DNA from: Planctomycetales bacterium
GTDB lineage: Bacteria > Planctomycetota > Planctomycetia > Pirellulales > UBA7805
Assembly: GCA_011772275.1 (NCBI GenBank)
Contig: WVZU01000356.1
Location: 505-11,710, forward strand
Direction: 5' to 3'
Length of the DNA: 11,206 nucleotides
The notes beneath the pieces are model-generated. The model saw only the letters and a program-made list of their open reading frames with translations, had not been told where the DNA came from and did no database searches. A program made the position numbers and the translations under genes. How positions within the stretch are numbered: the first letter of the stretch is position 1; the number at the start of each line of letters is the position of its first letter. Of the stretch, positions 1 to 6,617 are shown in pieces.

Positions 1-3000
1 CCGCACAAGTACAGCTGGCCGTCCTCCGGATGAAACCGCCCCCGCATCACTCCGGTTGGAAAACGGGGAATGGGCAATTCGCACATGCCGCCCTGAACCT
101 GGCCGTCGATTTTTTCGTGGGGCACGACGTACACCATGCCGTATCCGTACGAAAGATTCAGCAGCTGCCCTTTCAGGGGCCCCCACTTCGGACTGTCGAC
201 CCACAACAGCTCGGCCGGCGAACGGTCAAAGGCATTGGTAATCCAGCACAACGGCTGCTCCATCGCTGTGTCCGATTCGTTGGTCACATCGTGGTAGCCG
301 AGCATATTGCCGTAAAATCCTCCCTGGCGAACGTAGTTGATCCGGTTCTTGGGATTCCAGTGCCCCTCCTGATCGGTAACGATAAAGGTGCCGTCGGGGT
401 TCACACAGACCCCGTTGGCCGCGCGAAAACCGGTGGCCACGATGTCGGTCCGCTGGCCGTCTTTGCTGACCCGCAACAGCGTGCCATGGTGCGGCACGAC
501 GGCCGCGCGGCCGTGCCGAGCGGACTTGGCGTAGTAAAAATTACCCTCGTCATCCACCTGCAGCCCCATGGCAAACTCGTGAAAATGTTCGGTCACCTGG
601 TGATCGTTGTTCCAGTTCTGGAAGTAGTCGATCTCGCCGTCGCCGTTCAGGTCGTGGAGGATACACAGCTGGTCACGGCAGAGGACGTGGATCTTGCCGT
701 CCACGATTTTGACTCCCAGCGGCTGGAACAGCCCCGAGGCGATCCGTCGCCAGGTGAGCGGTATGGTTTGCGGGCCGGCCGCCGACTGGGGCAGCTGGTC
801 CAGACCGTTGATTCGCCAGATACTCCCATCCCAGCTGCTGACCACCGCACTGCGGCCGTCGGGCGTAAAGTCGAAACCGGTCAGCCGCATCCGGCAGAAC
901 CAGGGATTTTCGGCGGGCAACGTCAAGACGTCGACCGCCAGCGGCCCGCGGTCCGAGCCGATCTGGGCCTGGCTGGTCAAAACTTCCGGCCAGCGGGGCG
1001 GTCCACCCCGCGTGTACTTCGCCAGGTGCTCATCCGGACGGTCCACCACCACGGCGTCCGCCAGGCTGCGCGCCTGCCCCTCCTCCGCCACCTCTGCGAA
1101 CCAGAGGGTGAAACGCCATGGTTGATCGCCGGCGGGAATCTTCAACCGCAGATCCTGGCCCTTGGCCTGCCACGTCAAGCCGCGGGTCTCGCCGCTCGTC
1201 CCGGCCACAATCACCGTGCCGGCAGGGTCCCGCTCTTGCACCCGGCGATGGGCCGTGACCCGAACCGCGTGATGCTGTTTGCCGATCCGGTTCGGAACGC
1301 GCCCCGCCCTGCCCGCGGTCAAGTCCCAGCGAGCCAGCTGTGAGTTGCCCGCCACAGGCTGGCCGTTTGACAGACCAGCAATCTGCTCGCCGCTCAACGC
1401 CGCCCGGAACAGGCAAACCTCCGCCAGCTGGCCCTGCAGGCCGGACGGCTGGGGAAAGTTATCCGACGTATGACCGATGCGAATGATCGGATCGTCCACG
1501 CCGTGCCGCGGCTTCAGCCGTCCCGGTCGGCCGTCCGGCCGGCCGTCGACGAAGAACTGAAATTCGCCCGACTGCTGGCGGTAGGCGATCGCCACCTGGT
1601 GCCATTGGCCATCGGCCACCTGCCGTTGTCCCTGATGGACACCCACCCAGCCGATGTCGAAGGCCAGCCGGCCATCACGCAGGAACCAGGTCATGCCGTT
1701 TGGGACCCAGCTCGGGCTGTTTTTGGTGAAAGCGAGCAGAGTTCCGTCGCGATTGGTTTTAAGTCGAGCGGTGATGGTGAAATCGGTTTGTTGCAGATCC
1801 AGGGCATCGGCCGCCGGCACCTGCAGCCAGGTATGGCCGTCAAAGCTGGATAAATCCGCCCCCTCGCCCTCCGGGGCGGCCTGCGGCGGCCGCGGTTTGT
1901 CCCGCCGTGCGGGACCAAAGACCGCGATCGGACCTTGCTGCACCAGTCGAGCAGCGGGGTGGTTGGCGTGGGCAACCTGCACGATCAGATCGTGGTCCCG
2001 CGGACCGACGTTCAGCGTTCGGGTGAAAACGGGCCGCGCCTCCGACAACAACAGGCCCGGCAGTTCCAACACCTCCGTGTCGCCGACCCGGTAGCGGATG
2101 ATGGTCTTGGCACCGTGAGCGTACATTCCCTGGTAGTGCGCCCACTCGCGGGGCAGCGGGCCGTAGCGGCGGCCATCGCGACCGACCAGCCGGAGATCCT
2201 GGAAGCTGCCATCGTCAGGCCGGCCCCAGCCGGGGCCGGTCGGATTGGCGACGTGCACCGTGCCGACCGGCCGCGGATGCACCCCGTGCCGGCCGTTGAA
2301 GTTGATGCCGTTGAAGTCGATGAACCCCTCGCCGCTCCACACCGCCGCCATCCGCATCGTGTCGTAATCGAAGACCATCCAGTAGCGGCCCTTGGCCACG
2401 CCACCGGGACCGGCATCCAGCCGCAGGGCGTTGCCCTTGTAAGCAAAATTCGTCGCGTCGCGGCCGATTTCCAGGGCCAGCACCAGGTTGGGACCGTAGT
2501 CCATCTGCTCCCACGGCTCGTATTCCGCCGGCGCCGGACCCCGCGTGTGGCCCTTGGGCAGACGATCCAGGTACGCCTGATCGAAGGCAATGTACTGCGT
2601 CGGATTGTACCGCTTCAGATACGCCTCGCGGACGTAATGGATCACGTCGTATTTCTGAGTGGGGACCATCCAGGTCTGCGGGGCCATCATGCCGAACCCG
2701 TGCGTCAAGGTGCGATACATGGCATACGGGTCGCTGCCGTTCTTGAACTTGCCGGAGGCAAACTTCAGCGACGTCGGTAGCGCCCCCGCTCGGTCCCGCG
2801 TTCCGTGACAATTGACACACAACCGCTCATAAATCTTCTGACCACGCGCAAAAGACTCCTCGTCCAGATCGGCCAGGATCCCGGCGTGATCAATGTGTTT
2901 TTCGTACTCGGGCAGGGGCCGCGCGGCGTAGAGGAAGGGGGCGGGTTCCAGCTGGTCCGCCCGGGCCGCACCCCCGTCACGAATCTCGATCAGGTACCGA

Positions 3001-3539
3001 ACCAGGTCCAGAAACTGCTGCCGGCCACTCAACATGTTGACCTGTCCGGCCGGCATCAACGAGGTCTGTGCCGGAACCACCTCGTCGATCGCGTCCCTGG
3101 CCAGTTCGATCCGCTTGAGGTTCTGGGCCGCGTCGCGCAAAACCAACCGCTGTTCTTCCTCCCTTTCCACAACCCCCGTGAACTGCTTGCCGTCGTCCAT
3201 GAAGACCGACACCGTTTCGAAACCCTTGCGGATCACCTTGGACGGTTCCAGGATCGCCTCGACCAGGTACGCGTCGCTGACCTGGTCGGCAAATTTCGTC
3301 AGGTTGGGGCCCAAGCGATGGCTCTGTTCGTCCGCCAGGTGGCAGCGTGTGCAGGCAAGTTGCTGCTGGTAAAACACAACCGCGCCCCGCGCGGCGTCCC
3401 CCGTCTGCCGCGCCGCGCGGGCCAGAGCCTGCGAACCCTCCGCCCGCAATCGCTCCTCCAGCGTCTGCCCCGTCGCGTCGTGCAACAGGCACAGCCAGCC
3501 GACCAGACTAAACAACATCAAGCGAACGGGCCTGAACAT
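1..3539 (-). CDS. Secreted multidomain c-type cytochrome / PVC-type dehydrogenase-like protein (C-terminus beyond the window)
   Basis: The frame is open from ATG at 3539 to the left edge, about 1179 codons with no stop, so the C-terminus is missing. Order seen: an N-terminal hydrophobic signal peptide (residues ~6-24); a first heme c site CTRCH (63-67) in a module that resembles the Pirellula/Verrucomicrobium putative heme-binding domain (TIGR02603-like, ~45-186, ending with an SLMP motif); a second cytochrome c module with CVNCH (241-245) and candidate axial methionines in a GFGMM segment near 290; a DUF6797-like region from ~345 (MDYGP, then KG, then a DYDTMRMAAVWSG stretch); a LamG/concanavalin-like domain (~562-735); and from ~880 a beta-propeller resembling glucose/sorbosone dehydrogenases, with an EF-hand-like DLNGDGEID loop near 960. 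Family knowledge suggests a periplasmic enzyme oxidising carbohydrate or polyol and passing electrons to heme c; the substrate is unknown. No strong Shine-Dalgarno is seen (GAAAGAAG lies just upstream). Gene presence is very secure; function is inferred. Confidence 0.9.
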   Translation of the reverse strand, partial: MFRPVRLMLFSLVGWLCLLHDATGQTLEERLRAEGSQALARAARQTGDAARGAVVFYQQQLACTRCHLADEQSHRLGPNLTKFADQVSDAYLVEAILEPSKVIRKGFETVSVFMDDGKQFTGVVEREEEQRLVLRDAAQNLKRIELARDAIDEVVPAQTSLMPAGQVNMLSGRQQFLDLVRYLIEIRDGGAARADQLEPAPFLYAARPLPEYEKHIDHAGILADLDEESFARGQKIYERLCVNCHGTRDRAGALPTSLKFASGKFKNGSDPYAMYRTLTHGFGMMAPQTWMVPTQKYDVIHYVREAYLKRYNPTQYIAFDQAYLDRLPKGHTRGPAPAEYEPWEQMDYGPNLVLALEIGRDATNFAYKGNALRLDAGPGGVAKGRYWMVFDYDTMRMAAVWSGEGFIDFNGINFNGRHGVHPRPVGTVHVANPTGPGWGRPDDGSFQDLRLVGRDGRRYGPLPREWAHYQGMYAHGAKTIIRYRVGDTEVLELPGLLLSEARPVFTRTLNVGPRDHDLIVQVAHANHPAARLVQQGPIAVFGPARRDKPRPPQAAPEGEGADLSSFDGHTWLQVPAADALDLQQTDFTITARLKTNRDGTLLAFTKNSPSWVPNGMTWFLRDGRLAFDIGWVGVHQGQRQVADGQWHQVAIAYRQQSGEFQFFVDGRPDGRPGRLKPRHGVDDPIIRIGHTSDNFPQPSGLQGQLAEVCLFRAALSGEQIAGLSNGQPVAGNSQLARWDLTAGRAGRVPNRIGKQHHAVRVTAHRRVQERDPAGTVIVAGTSGETRGLTWQAKGQDLRLKIPAGDQPWRFTLWFAEVAEEGQARSLADAVVVDRPDEHLAKYTRGGPPRWPEVLTSQAQIGSDRGPLAVDVLTLPAENPWFCRMRLTGFDFTPDGRSAVVSSWDGSIWRINGLDQLPQSAAGPQTIPLTWRRIASGLFQPLGVKIVDGKIHVLCRDQLCILHDLNGDGEIDYFQNWNNDHQVTEHFHEFAMGLQVDDEGNFYYAKSARHGRAAVVPHHGTLLRVSKDGQRTDIVATGFRAANGVCVNPDGTFIVTDQEGHWNPKNRINYVRQGGFYGNMLGYHDVTNESDTAMEQPLCWITNAFDRSPAELLWVDSPKWGPLKGQLLNLSYGYGMVYVVPHEKIDGQVQGGMCELPIPRFPTGVMRGRFHPEDGQLYLC

Positions 3540-3668
3540 CTTTGGTTCTTCTTTCGTCGCCCCTTCCGATGTCCGTCGCTTCTTAACCAGAGATTCCTCT
3601 AAAAAACCCCAAACACGGTGCGGAGGGGGGGCCAGCTTGCCCTTCAGCCCCTGCCGGCGGGCGGGTGC

Positions 3669-3685
3669 ATTACACGGATTGTAAT
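3669..3685 (-). promoter_or_regulatory. Inverted repeat overlapping a candidate -10 of the cytochrome-like gene
   Basis: ATTACA and TGTAAT form a perfect 6-5-6 inverted repeat. Read on the minus strand, TACAAT (3683-3678) matches five of six bases of the -10 consensus, but no good -35 sits 17 bases upstream. It would give a 5' UTR of about 130 bases before the ATG at 3539. A repressor or activator operator on this promoter is possible; the evidence is the symmetry and position alone. Confidence 0.3.
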
Positions 3686-3775
3686 TGTTTGGCAGCATGC
3701 GAGTATGCGTTGGAGCCGTTTCGACTCTCATATCACAGGGATTACATTTTAAAGAGTAGGCCACCCCAGCTCTGA

Positions 3776-4004
3776 GCCCCGGCATTTATGCCGGGGCGAT
3801 GATGTCCATCACCCCACCGGCGAGGCCCGTTTACGGGCCTTCTGGCCATGGCGGCTTCCGCCCTGGCGATCACGTGTGGTGCTGCTTGATTGAGTGTGGT
3901 TCCTCCGCGAGTCATCCCAGGCTAAAGCCAGACAACGGCAAGCCCCGTAAACGGGGCTCGACAGATTTTTTTACCCGATCTGAACCTCGTGCTAAAGCAC
4001 GAGG
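3776..4004. repeat. Cluster of REP-like palindromes with AA/TT centres
   Basis: Five perfect palindromes share one plan, a GC-rich arm around a two-base TT or AA centre: 3776-3797 (10-base arms, left arm GCCCCGGCAT), 3823-3840 (8-base arms, AGGCCCGT), 3920-3929 (4-base arms, GGCT), 3941-3958 (8-base arms, AGCCCCGT) and 3985-4004 (9-base arms, CCTCGTGCT). The first two have TTTA at the core and the last three TAAA, so the block reads as two groups in opposite orientation. A sixth, imperfect hairpin (one mismatch, 3-base loop) is at 3845-3867. Arm sequences differ while arm symmetry is kept, as expected for hairpins under structural selection. The site lies beyond the 3' end of one gene and upstream of another, as is usual for REP/BIME-type repeats. 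No RAYT transposase is in the window. Confidence 0.75.
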
Positions 4005-4110
4005 CTATTCGCATGAAGCCAGAAAAGCACGGGGCGGCTGACATGAAACCGGAAAGGCGCGTGTGTGCGACAACGACCAGTTGCTGCAATCGGTTAAGGG
4101 GTTACGCAAA

Positions 4111-4123
4111 GTGCAAAATGCAC
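4111..4123 (-). terminator. Weak hairpin just downstream of the four-cysteine protein gene
   Basis: GTGCA and TGCAC form a 5-bp stem with a 3-base loop, 13 bases after the stop codon of the minus-strand gene. On the minus strand it is followed by a short TTTG. The stem is short and the T-run minimal, so it may only be a weak terminator or a chance hairpin. Confidence 0.2.
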
Positions 4124-4136
4124 CCGCTGCCACCGT

Positions 4137-4445
4137 TCAGTTCTCACTGAAGTAGAGTTGCTTGCCCGTCTCGCGAGCCAACGGGCTTTGCAGAAATTTT
4201 CGGCGACAATCGGGACACAGATCAAATCGCAACTGCTGATAGATCTCTTCGCCCAGTCGATCGTTTTCCGCATCCTCGCCGCGTTCAATAATCTCCTGGA
4301 CTTCCATCAGGTAATCGCGATCGTCATCCCCGTCGTCGATTTCCGCCGTGTCCATCGCCGCGTAGATTTCCATTCGCACCACGTAACGCAAATCGTCCCT
4401 GGGATCGATTATCTGCTTGCAACCGTCACAGCAGTACTGGATCAT
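4137..4445 (-). CDS. Small four-cysteine, zinc-ribbon-like protein of unknown function
   Basis: A 102-residue protein. The start is set by AAGGAG at 4455-4460, nine bases before the ATG at 4445. An upstream in-frame extension to 4550 has no such signal and poor composition. Two cysteine pairs bracket the protein: C6-x2-C9 near the N-terminus (with an extra C5) and C77-x2-C80 near the C-terminus, a spacing that could bind one zinc ion. Between them lies a strongly acidic segment (~35-65, rich in D and E) predicted helical. No signal peptide or membrane segment is seen, so it is probably cytoplasmic. It resembles small conserved hypothetical proteins of planctomycetes as I recall them; no role is known to me. 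It is divergent from the HNH gene across a 273-base gap. Confidence 0.85.
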   Translation of the reverse strand: MIQYCCDGCKQIIDPRDDLRYVVRMEIYAAMDTAEIDDGDDDRDYLMEVQEIIERGEDAENDRLGEEIYQQLRFDLCPDCRRKFLQSPLARETGKQLYFSEN

Positions 4446-4515
4446 CGCACACGGCTCCTTCACGGTGTTATGGCTCGGTCTGCCCCGCTGCTGATAGATA
4501 GCGGCCAGAGAGTTT

Positions 4516-4545
4516 ATCCTAATGAGCTCCACACACAACTGGCAA
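4516..4545 (-). promoter_or_regulatory. Candidate sigma70-like promoter of the four-cysteine protein gene
   Basis: On the minus strand, TTGCCA (4545-4540, five of six matches to the -35 consensus) and TAGGAT (4521-4516, four of six to the -10) are 18 bases apart. Initiation would fall near 4509, about 64 bases before the ATG. Confidence 0.35.
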
Positions 4546-4718
4546 CCCAAATCGCGGAATTTCTCTCATCTTTTTTTGCAGCCCGCTGGGCAGTGCCGGC
4601 TGATGGAAAGTTTGCCGGATGGGCAAGTCCTGCCGGGCGCCGTGCCAGGTGACGGACTGGCCCCCGCCTGCCGGGGTGATTACAATCCATTTTATGGGTA
4701 TTTTTCGGGAGTTGGCTG

Positions 4719-5360
4719 ATGCAGTCGCTGGCACGACTTGATGCGCTGAGCCACAGTGTGCTCGTATTGAACCGCTTTTATATGGCAGTTCACGTGGTGA
4801 ACTTGCGGCGGGCGATCGGGCTGCTGTTCCGCGATTTGGCCGAAGTAATCCACGTGGAATCGGGTCAATACGTCAATTACGACTTTGTCTCGTGGCGGGA
4901 AATCAGCGAGTTGAAGCAGGCATTTGCAGAGCTTGAACCGGGTGCGGACTGGCTGCGGTCGGTCAACTTTCGGATCCAGATACCCCGCGTCATCCGGCTG
5001 CTATCTTACGACAAGGTGCCCAATCGCGGCCTGCGATTCAATCGCCGCAACGTTTTCGCTCGTGACGCCAATCGCTGCCAGTACTGCGGCGCTACTTTTC
5101 CGACCAGCGAATTGAGCCTGGATCACGTGACGCCGCGCAGTCAGGGTGGGCAGATGAGCTGGGAGAATATTGTTTGCTGTTGTGTCGACTGCAATGCCAG
5201 GAAAGGTGGCCGCACGCCGCGGGAGGCAGGCATGAAGCTGATCCGTTCCCCCAAGCGACCCAAGCACAATCCGCTGCTGTCTGGAAAGTTGAACAATCCC
5301 AAGTACGAAAGCTGGAAAACGTTCCTCAGCAACGCCTACTGGTCGATAGACCTTAAGTGA
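4719..5360 (+). CDS. HNH endonuclease family protein
   Basis: A 213-residue protein starting at ATG 4719, with GGGAG seven bases upstream. The N-terminal ~110 residues match the helical region of stand-alone HNH proteins common in planctomycetes, cyanobacteria and other environmental bacteria (VLVLN, then RRAIGLLF, then a YDFVSWRE stretch). The HNH/treble-clef fold follows: RDANRCQYCG with C120 and C123, LDHVTPRSQGG with D135 and the presumed general base H136, WEN with N150, and CVDCNARKGGRTPREAGM with C155, C158 and N159. Structural zinc ligands and the catalytic core are all present, so nuclease activity is plausible. No adjacent methylase, toxin partner, intron or transposon gene was found, so its biological target is unknown. 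Confidence 0.9.
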   Translation: MQSLARLDALSHSVLVLNRFYMAVHVVNLRRAIGLLFRDLAEVIHVESGQYVNYDFVSWREISELKQAFAELEPGADWLRSVNFRIQIPRVIRLLSYDKVPNRGLRFNRRNVFARDANRCQYCGATFPTSELSLDHVTPRSQGGQMSWENIVCCCVDCNARKGGRTPREAGMKLIRSPKRPKHNPLLSGKLNNPKYESWKTFLSNAYWSIDLK

Positions 5361-5439
5361 TCTCAGCCGGCGTGGGACGTGCGGCAGGCGTGGCCCGGCG
5401 ATGGGAATCGCTGAGCCAGGTGTGGCTGAACCGGCGGAA

Positions 5440-5721
5440 CTAGACCGGGTCGCCCAGCGGATCTTTCTTTTCCGTGATGACTTCGCACTGCGGCGCCATC
5501 TCGGCGTTCAGCTGGGTGAACTCTTTCCACTCGTCCGGGACATTATCCTCATGGAAGATCGCCTCGACCGGACATTCCGGCACACACGCCTCGCAGTCAA
5601 TACACTCGTCTGGGTGGATATAGAGGATCTTTTCCCCTTCGTAGAAACATTCCACCGGGCAAACAACTACACAATCGGTGTACTTGCAAGCAAAACAAGG
5701 CTCACAAACAACGTGCGTCAT
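5440..5721 (-). CDS. fdxA: 7Fe ferredoxin (one 3Fe-4S and one 4Fe-4S cluster)
   Basis: A 93-residue cytoplasmic electron carrier. The start is chosen at ATG 5721 because AGGAGAG (5730-5736) lies eight bases upstream and the protein then begins as in the family; a longer frame to 5892 is not supported. Cysteine spacing matches Azotobacter-type ferredoxin I with a one-residue offset: C9, C17 and C50 for the 3Fe-4S cluster; C21, C40, C43 and C46 for the 4Fe-4S cluster; and the free C25. CKYTDC, the [10 protein letters not shown] stretch, IHPDECIDC and an EKKDPL C-terminus are also family hallmarks. It is somewhat shorter than the ~106-residue Azotobacter protein at the C-terminus. Its redox partner is not identifiable here. 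It is divergent from the sigma factor gene and convergent with the HNH gene. Confidence 0.93.
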   Translation of the reverse strand: MTHVVCEPCFACKYTDCVVVCPVECFYEGEKILYIHPDECIDCEACVPECPVEAIFHEDNVPDEWKEFTQLNAEMAPQCEVITEKKDPLGDPV

Positions 5722-5883
5722 CAGATACTCTCTCCTGTACGCTCTGCTGGCCGAATGTAAACACTTATCACAGCAACGTTTGAGCGTCTTACGCCGCCGC
5801 TCGAATCGCCCGAATCTTACTGCCGCCGGCGCGTGCCTGTCAACCCGCTCGAATTCTAGGTTCGGCACAGTCGCCAGCTTCAC

Positions 5884-5912
5884 TTGCCCCAAAGTTTGGT
5901 CGAATTTAGAAT
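5884..5912 (+). promoter_or_regulatory. Candidate promoter of the sigma factor gene
   Basis: TTGCCC (5884-5889, four of six to the -35 consensus) and TAGAAT (5907-5912, five of six to the -10) have the ideal 17-base spacing. Initiation would fall near 5919, about 45 bases before the GTG at 5964. The promoter is embedded in the inverted repeat at 5886-5924. Confidence 0.45.
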
Positions 5913-5924
5913 CAAATTTGGGGC
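5886..5924. repeat. Long inverted repeat covering the sigma factor promoter
   Basis: GCCCCAAA at 5886-5893 is exactly complementary to TTTGGGGC at 5917-5924. The pairing continues inward with TTTG (5895-5898) against CAAA (5913-5916), leaving one bulged G (5894). This gives 12 paired bases around a 14-base loop. The arms cover the -35 element and the expected start site while the -10 lies in the loop, an arrangement expected for an operator. It may instead act as an RNA hairpin for a transcript crossing the region. Confidence 0.45.
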
Positions 5925-5963
5925 GACGGGGCTATCATCGCTGGGGATCGTTCGTCCGGCTGG

Positions 5964-6617
5964 GTGAACCCTTGTTTCCTTCAGCCGGGTACAGCCGGTT
6001 CCCATTCCCGGCGATCTGCTGAATTCGAGTTCGAGGACACTTTGGCACTCTCCGAAATTGACCGATCTCTTCTGGAACGCTGCGTGGCCCGCCAAACGGG
6101 TTCCTGGAACGAGTTTGTGGATCGTTTCATGGGGCTGGTGATCCACGTGATCCACCACGCCGTGCAAGCCCGCTCGCTGCAGATCACCGCTGCGGACGAG
6201 GAGGATCTGGCCGCTGAGGTCCTCTTGGAGATCATCGCCAACGATTTCGCCGTTTTACGGCAATTTCGTGGGCAGAGCAGTCTGGCGACTTATCTGGCCG
6301 TGATCGCTCGACGTGTCGTCATCCGCGAATTATTGCATCGGTTTGGCCGTGGCCGACCGACGGCCGGCGATGGGGAAATGGCCGAAGTCAGCGATCCCAG
6401 CCGGGCCGCGCAGGATGTGCTGAGCGACCGCGAGCAGGTCGAGCGGTTGTTGGAAGAGCTGGAAGGTGCCGAGGCCGATGTGGTCCGGCTGTACCACCTG
6501 GAAGGCAAGTCGTACTACGAGATCAGCATGGCCACCGGCATGCCGGAAAACAGCATTGGCCCGCTGCTGAGCCGCGCTCGCGAAAAACTACGGCGGTCGA
6601 TGGCCGAGAAGACTTGA
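5964..6617 (+). CDS. RNA polymerase sigma factor, ECF/sigma-70 family
   Basis: A 217-residue protein if read from the GTG at 5964. Region 2 (~51-125) contains FVDRFMGLVIHVI, an EEDLAAEVLLEI segment and the promoter-melting/-10 recognition stretch FRGQSSLATYLAVIARR. Region 4 (~157-213) carries a helix-turn-helix for the -35 element (YYEISMATGMPENSIGPLL) followed by SRAREKLRR. It would direct core RNA polymerase to a dedicated promoter set. The start is uncertain: a TTG at 6042, five bases after GAGG, would begin the protein at LALSEIDR, where I recall similarity to planctomycete relatives beginning; the first 26 residues from the GTG look non-conserved. No anti-sigma factor gene adjoins it, so control may be transcriptional (see the inverted repeat at its promoter). 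Its 3' end overlaps the convergent gene by 30 bases. Confidence 0.9.
   Translation: MNPCFLQPGTAGSHSRRSAEFEFEDTLALSEIDRSLLERCVARQTGSWNEFVDRFMGLVIHVIHHAVQARSLQITAADEEDLAAEVLLEIIANDFAVLRQFRGQSSLATYLAVIARRVVIRELLHRFGRGRPTAGDGEMAEVSDPSRAAQDVLSDREQVERLLEELEGAEADVVRLYHLEGKSYYEISMATGMPENSIGPLLSRAREKLRRSMAEKT

Larger units (their letters stand above)
3540..4136. other. Gene-free interval with inverted repeats and a palindrome cluster
   Basis: No convincing gene lies between the start of the cytochrome-like gene and the 3' end of the four-cysteine protein gene. The left part is presumably the cytochrome gene's promoter and 5' UTR and holds an inverted repeat at 3669-3685. The middle (3776-4004) is a cluster of short perfect palindromes. 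To its right, a 19-base near-repeat occurs at 4013 and 4043 (ATGAAGCCAGAAAAGCACG versus ATGAAACCGGAAAGGCGCG, 30 bases apart, five mismatches). An open frame across the palindromes (3799-4041) has repeat-derived, low-quality composition and is not called. Confidence 0.7.

Noticed and set aside
30..1343. Long plus-strand open frame of 437 codons
   Set aside because: It is antisense to the cytochrome-like gene, which has clear domain motifs in its own frame; high GC keeps several shadow frames open here.
1935..3602. Plus-strand open frames of 281 and 265 codons
   Set aside because: They are opposite-strand shadows of the same minus-strand gene, with histidine/arginine/valine-biased composition and no recognisable domain.
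3799..4041. 80-codon open frame across the palindrome cluster
   Set aside because: It is built from the palindromes themselves and has no ribosome-binding site or recognisable family.
4013..4150. 45-codon open frame beginning with two MKPE-type repeats
   Set aside because: The near-repeat is noted in the gene-free entry, but the frame has no ribosome-binding site and overlaps the end of the minus-strand gene; not enough to call a gene.
4522..4719. 65-codon plus-strand frame whose TGA overlaps the HNH ATG (TGATG)
   Set aside because: The overlap looks like translational coupling, but the frame lacks a ribosome-binding site and its composition is not protein-like; the HNH gene has its own GGGAG.
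5401..5760. 119-codon plus-strand frame over the ferredoxin gene
   Set aside because: Antisense shadow of a protein with all cluster cysteines conserved.
5722..5892. N-terminal extension of the ferredoxin
   Set aside because: The added 57 residues are arginine-rich and non-family; the internal ATG at 5721 has a good Shine-Dalgarno and gives the family N-terminus.
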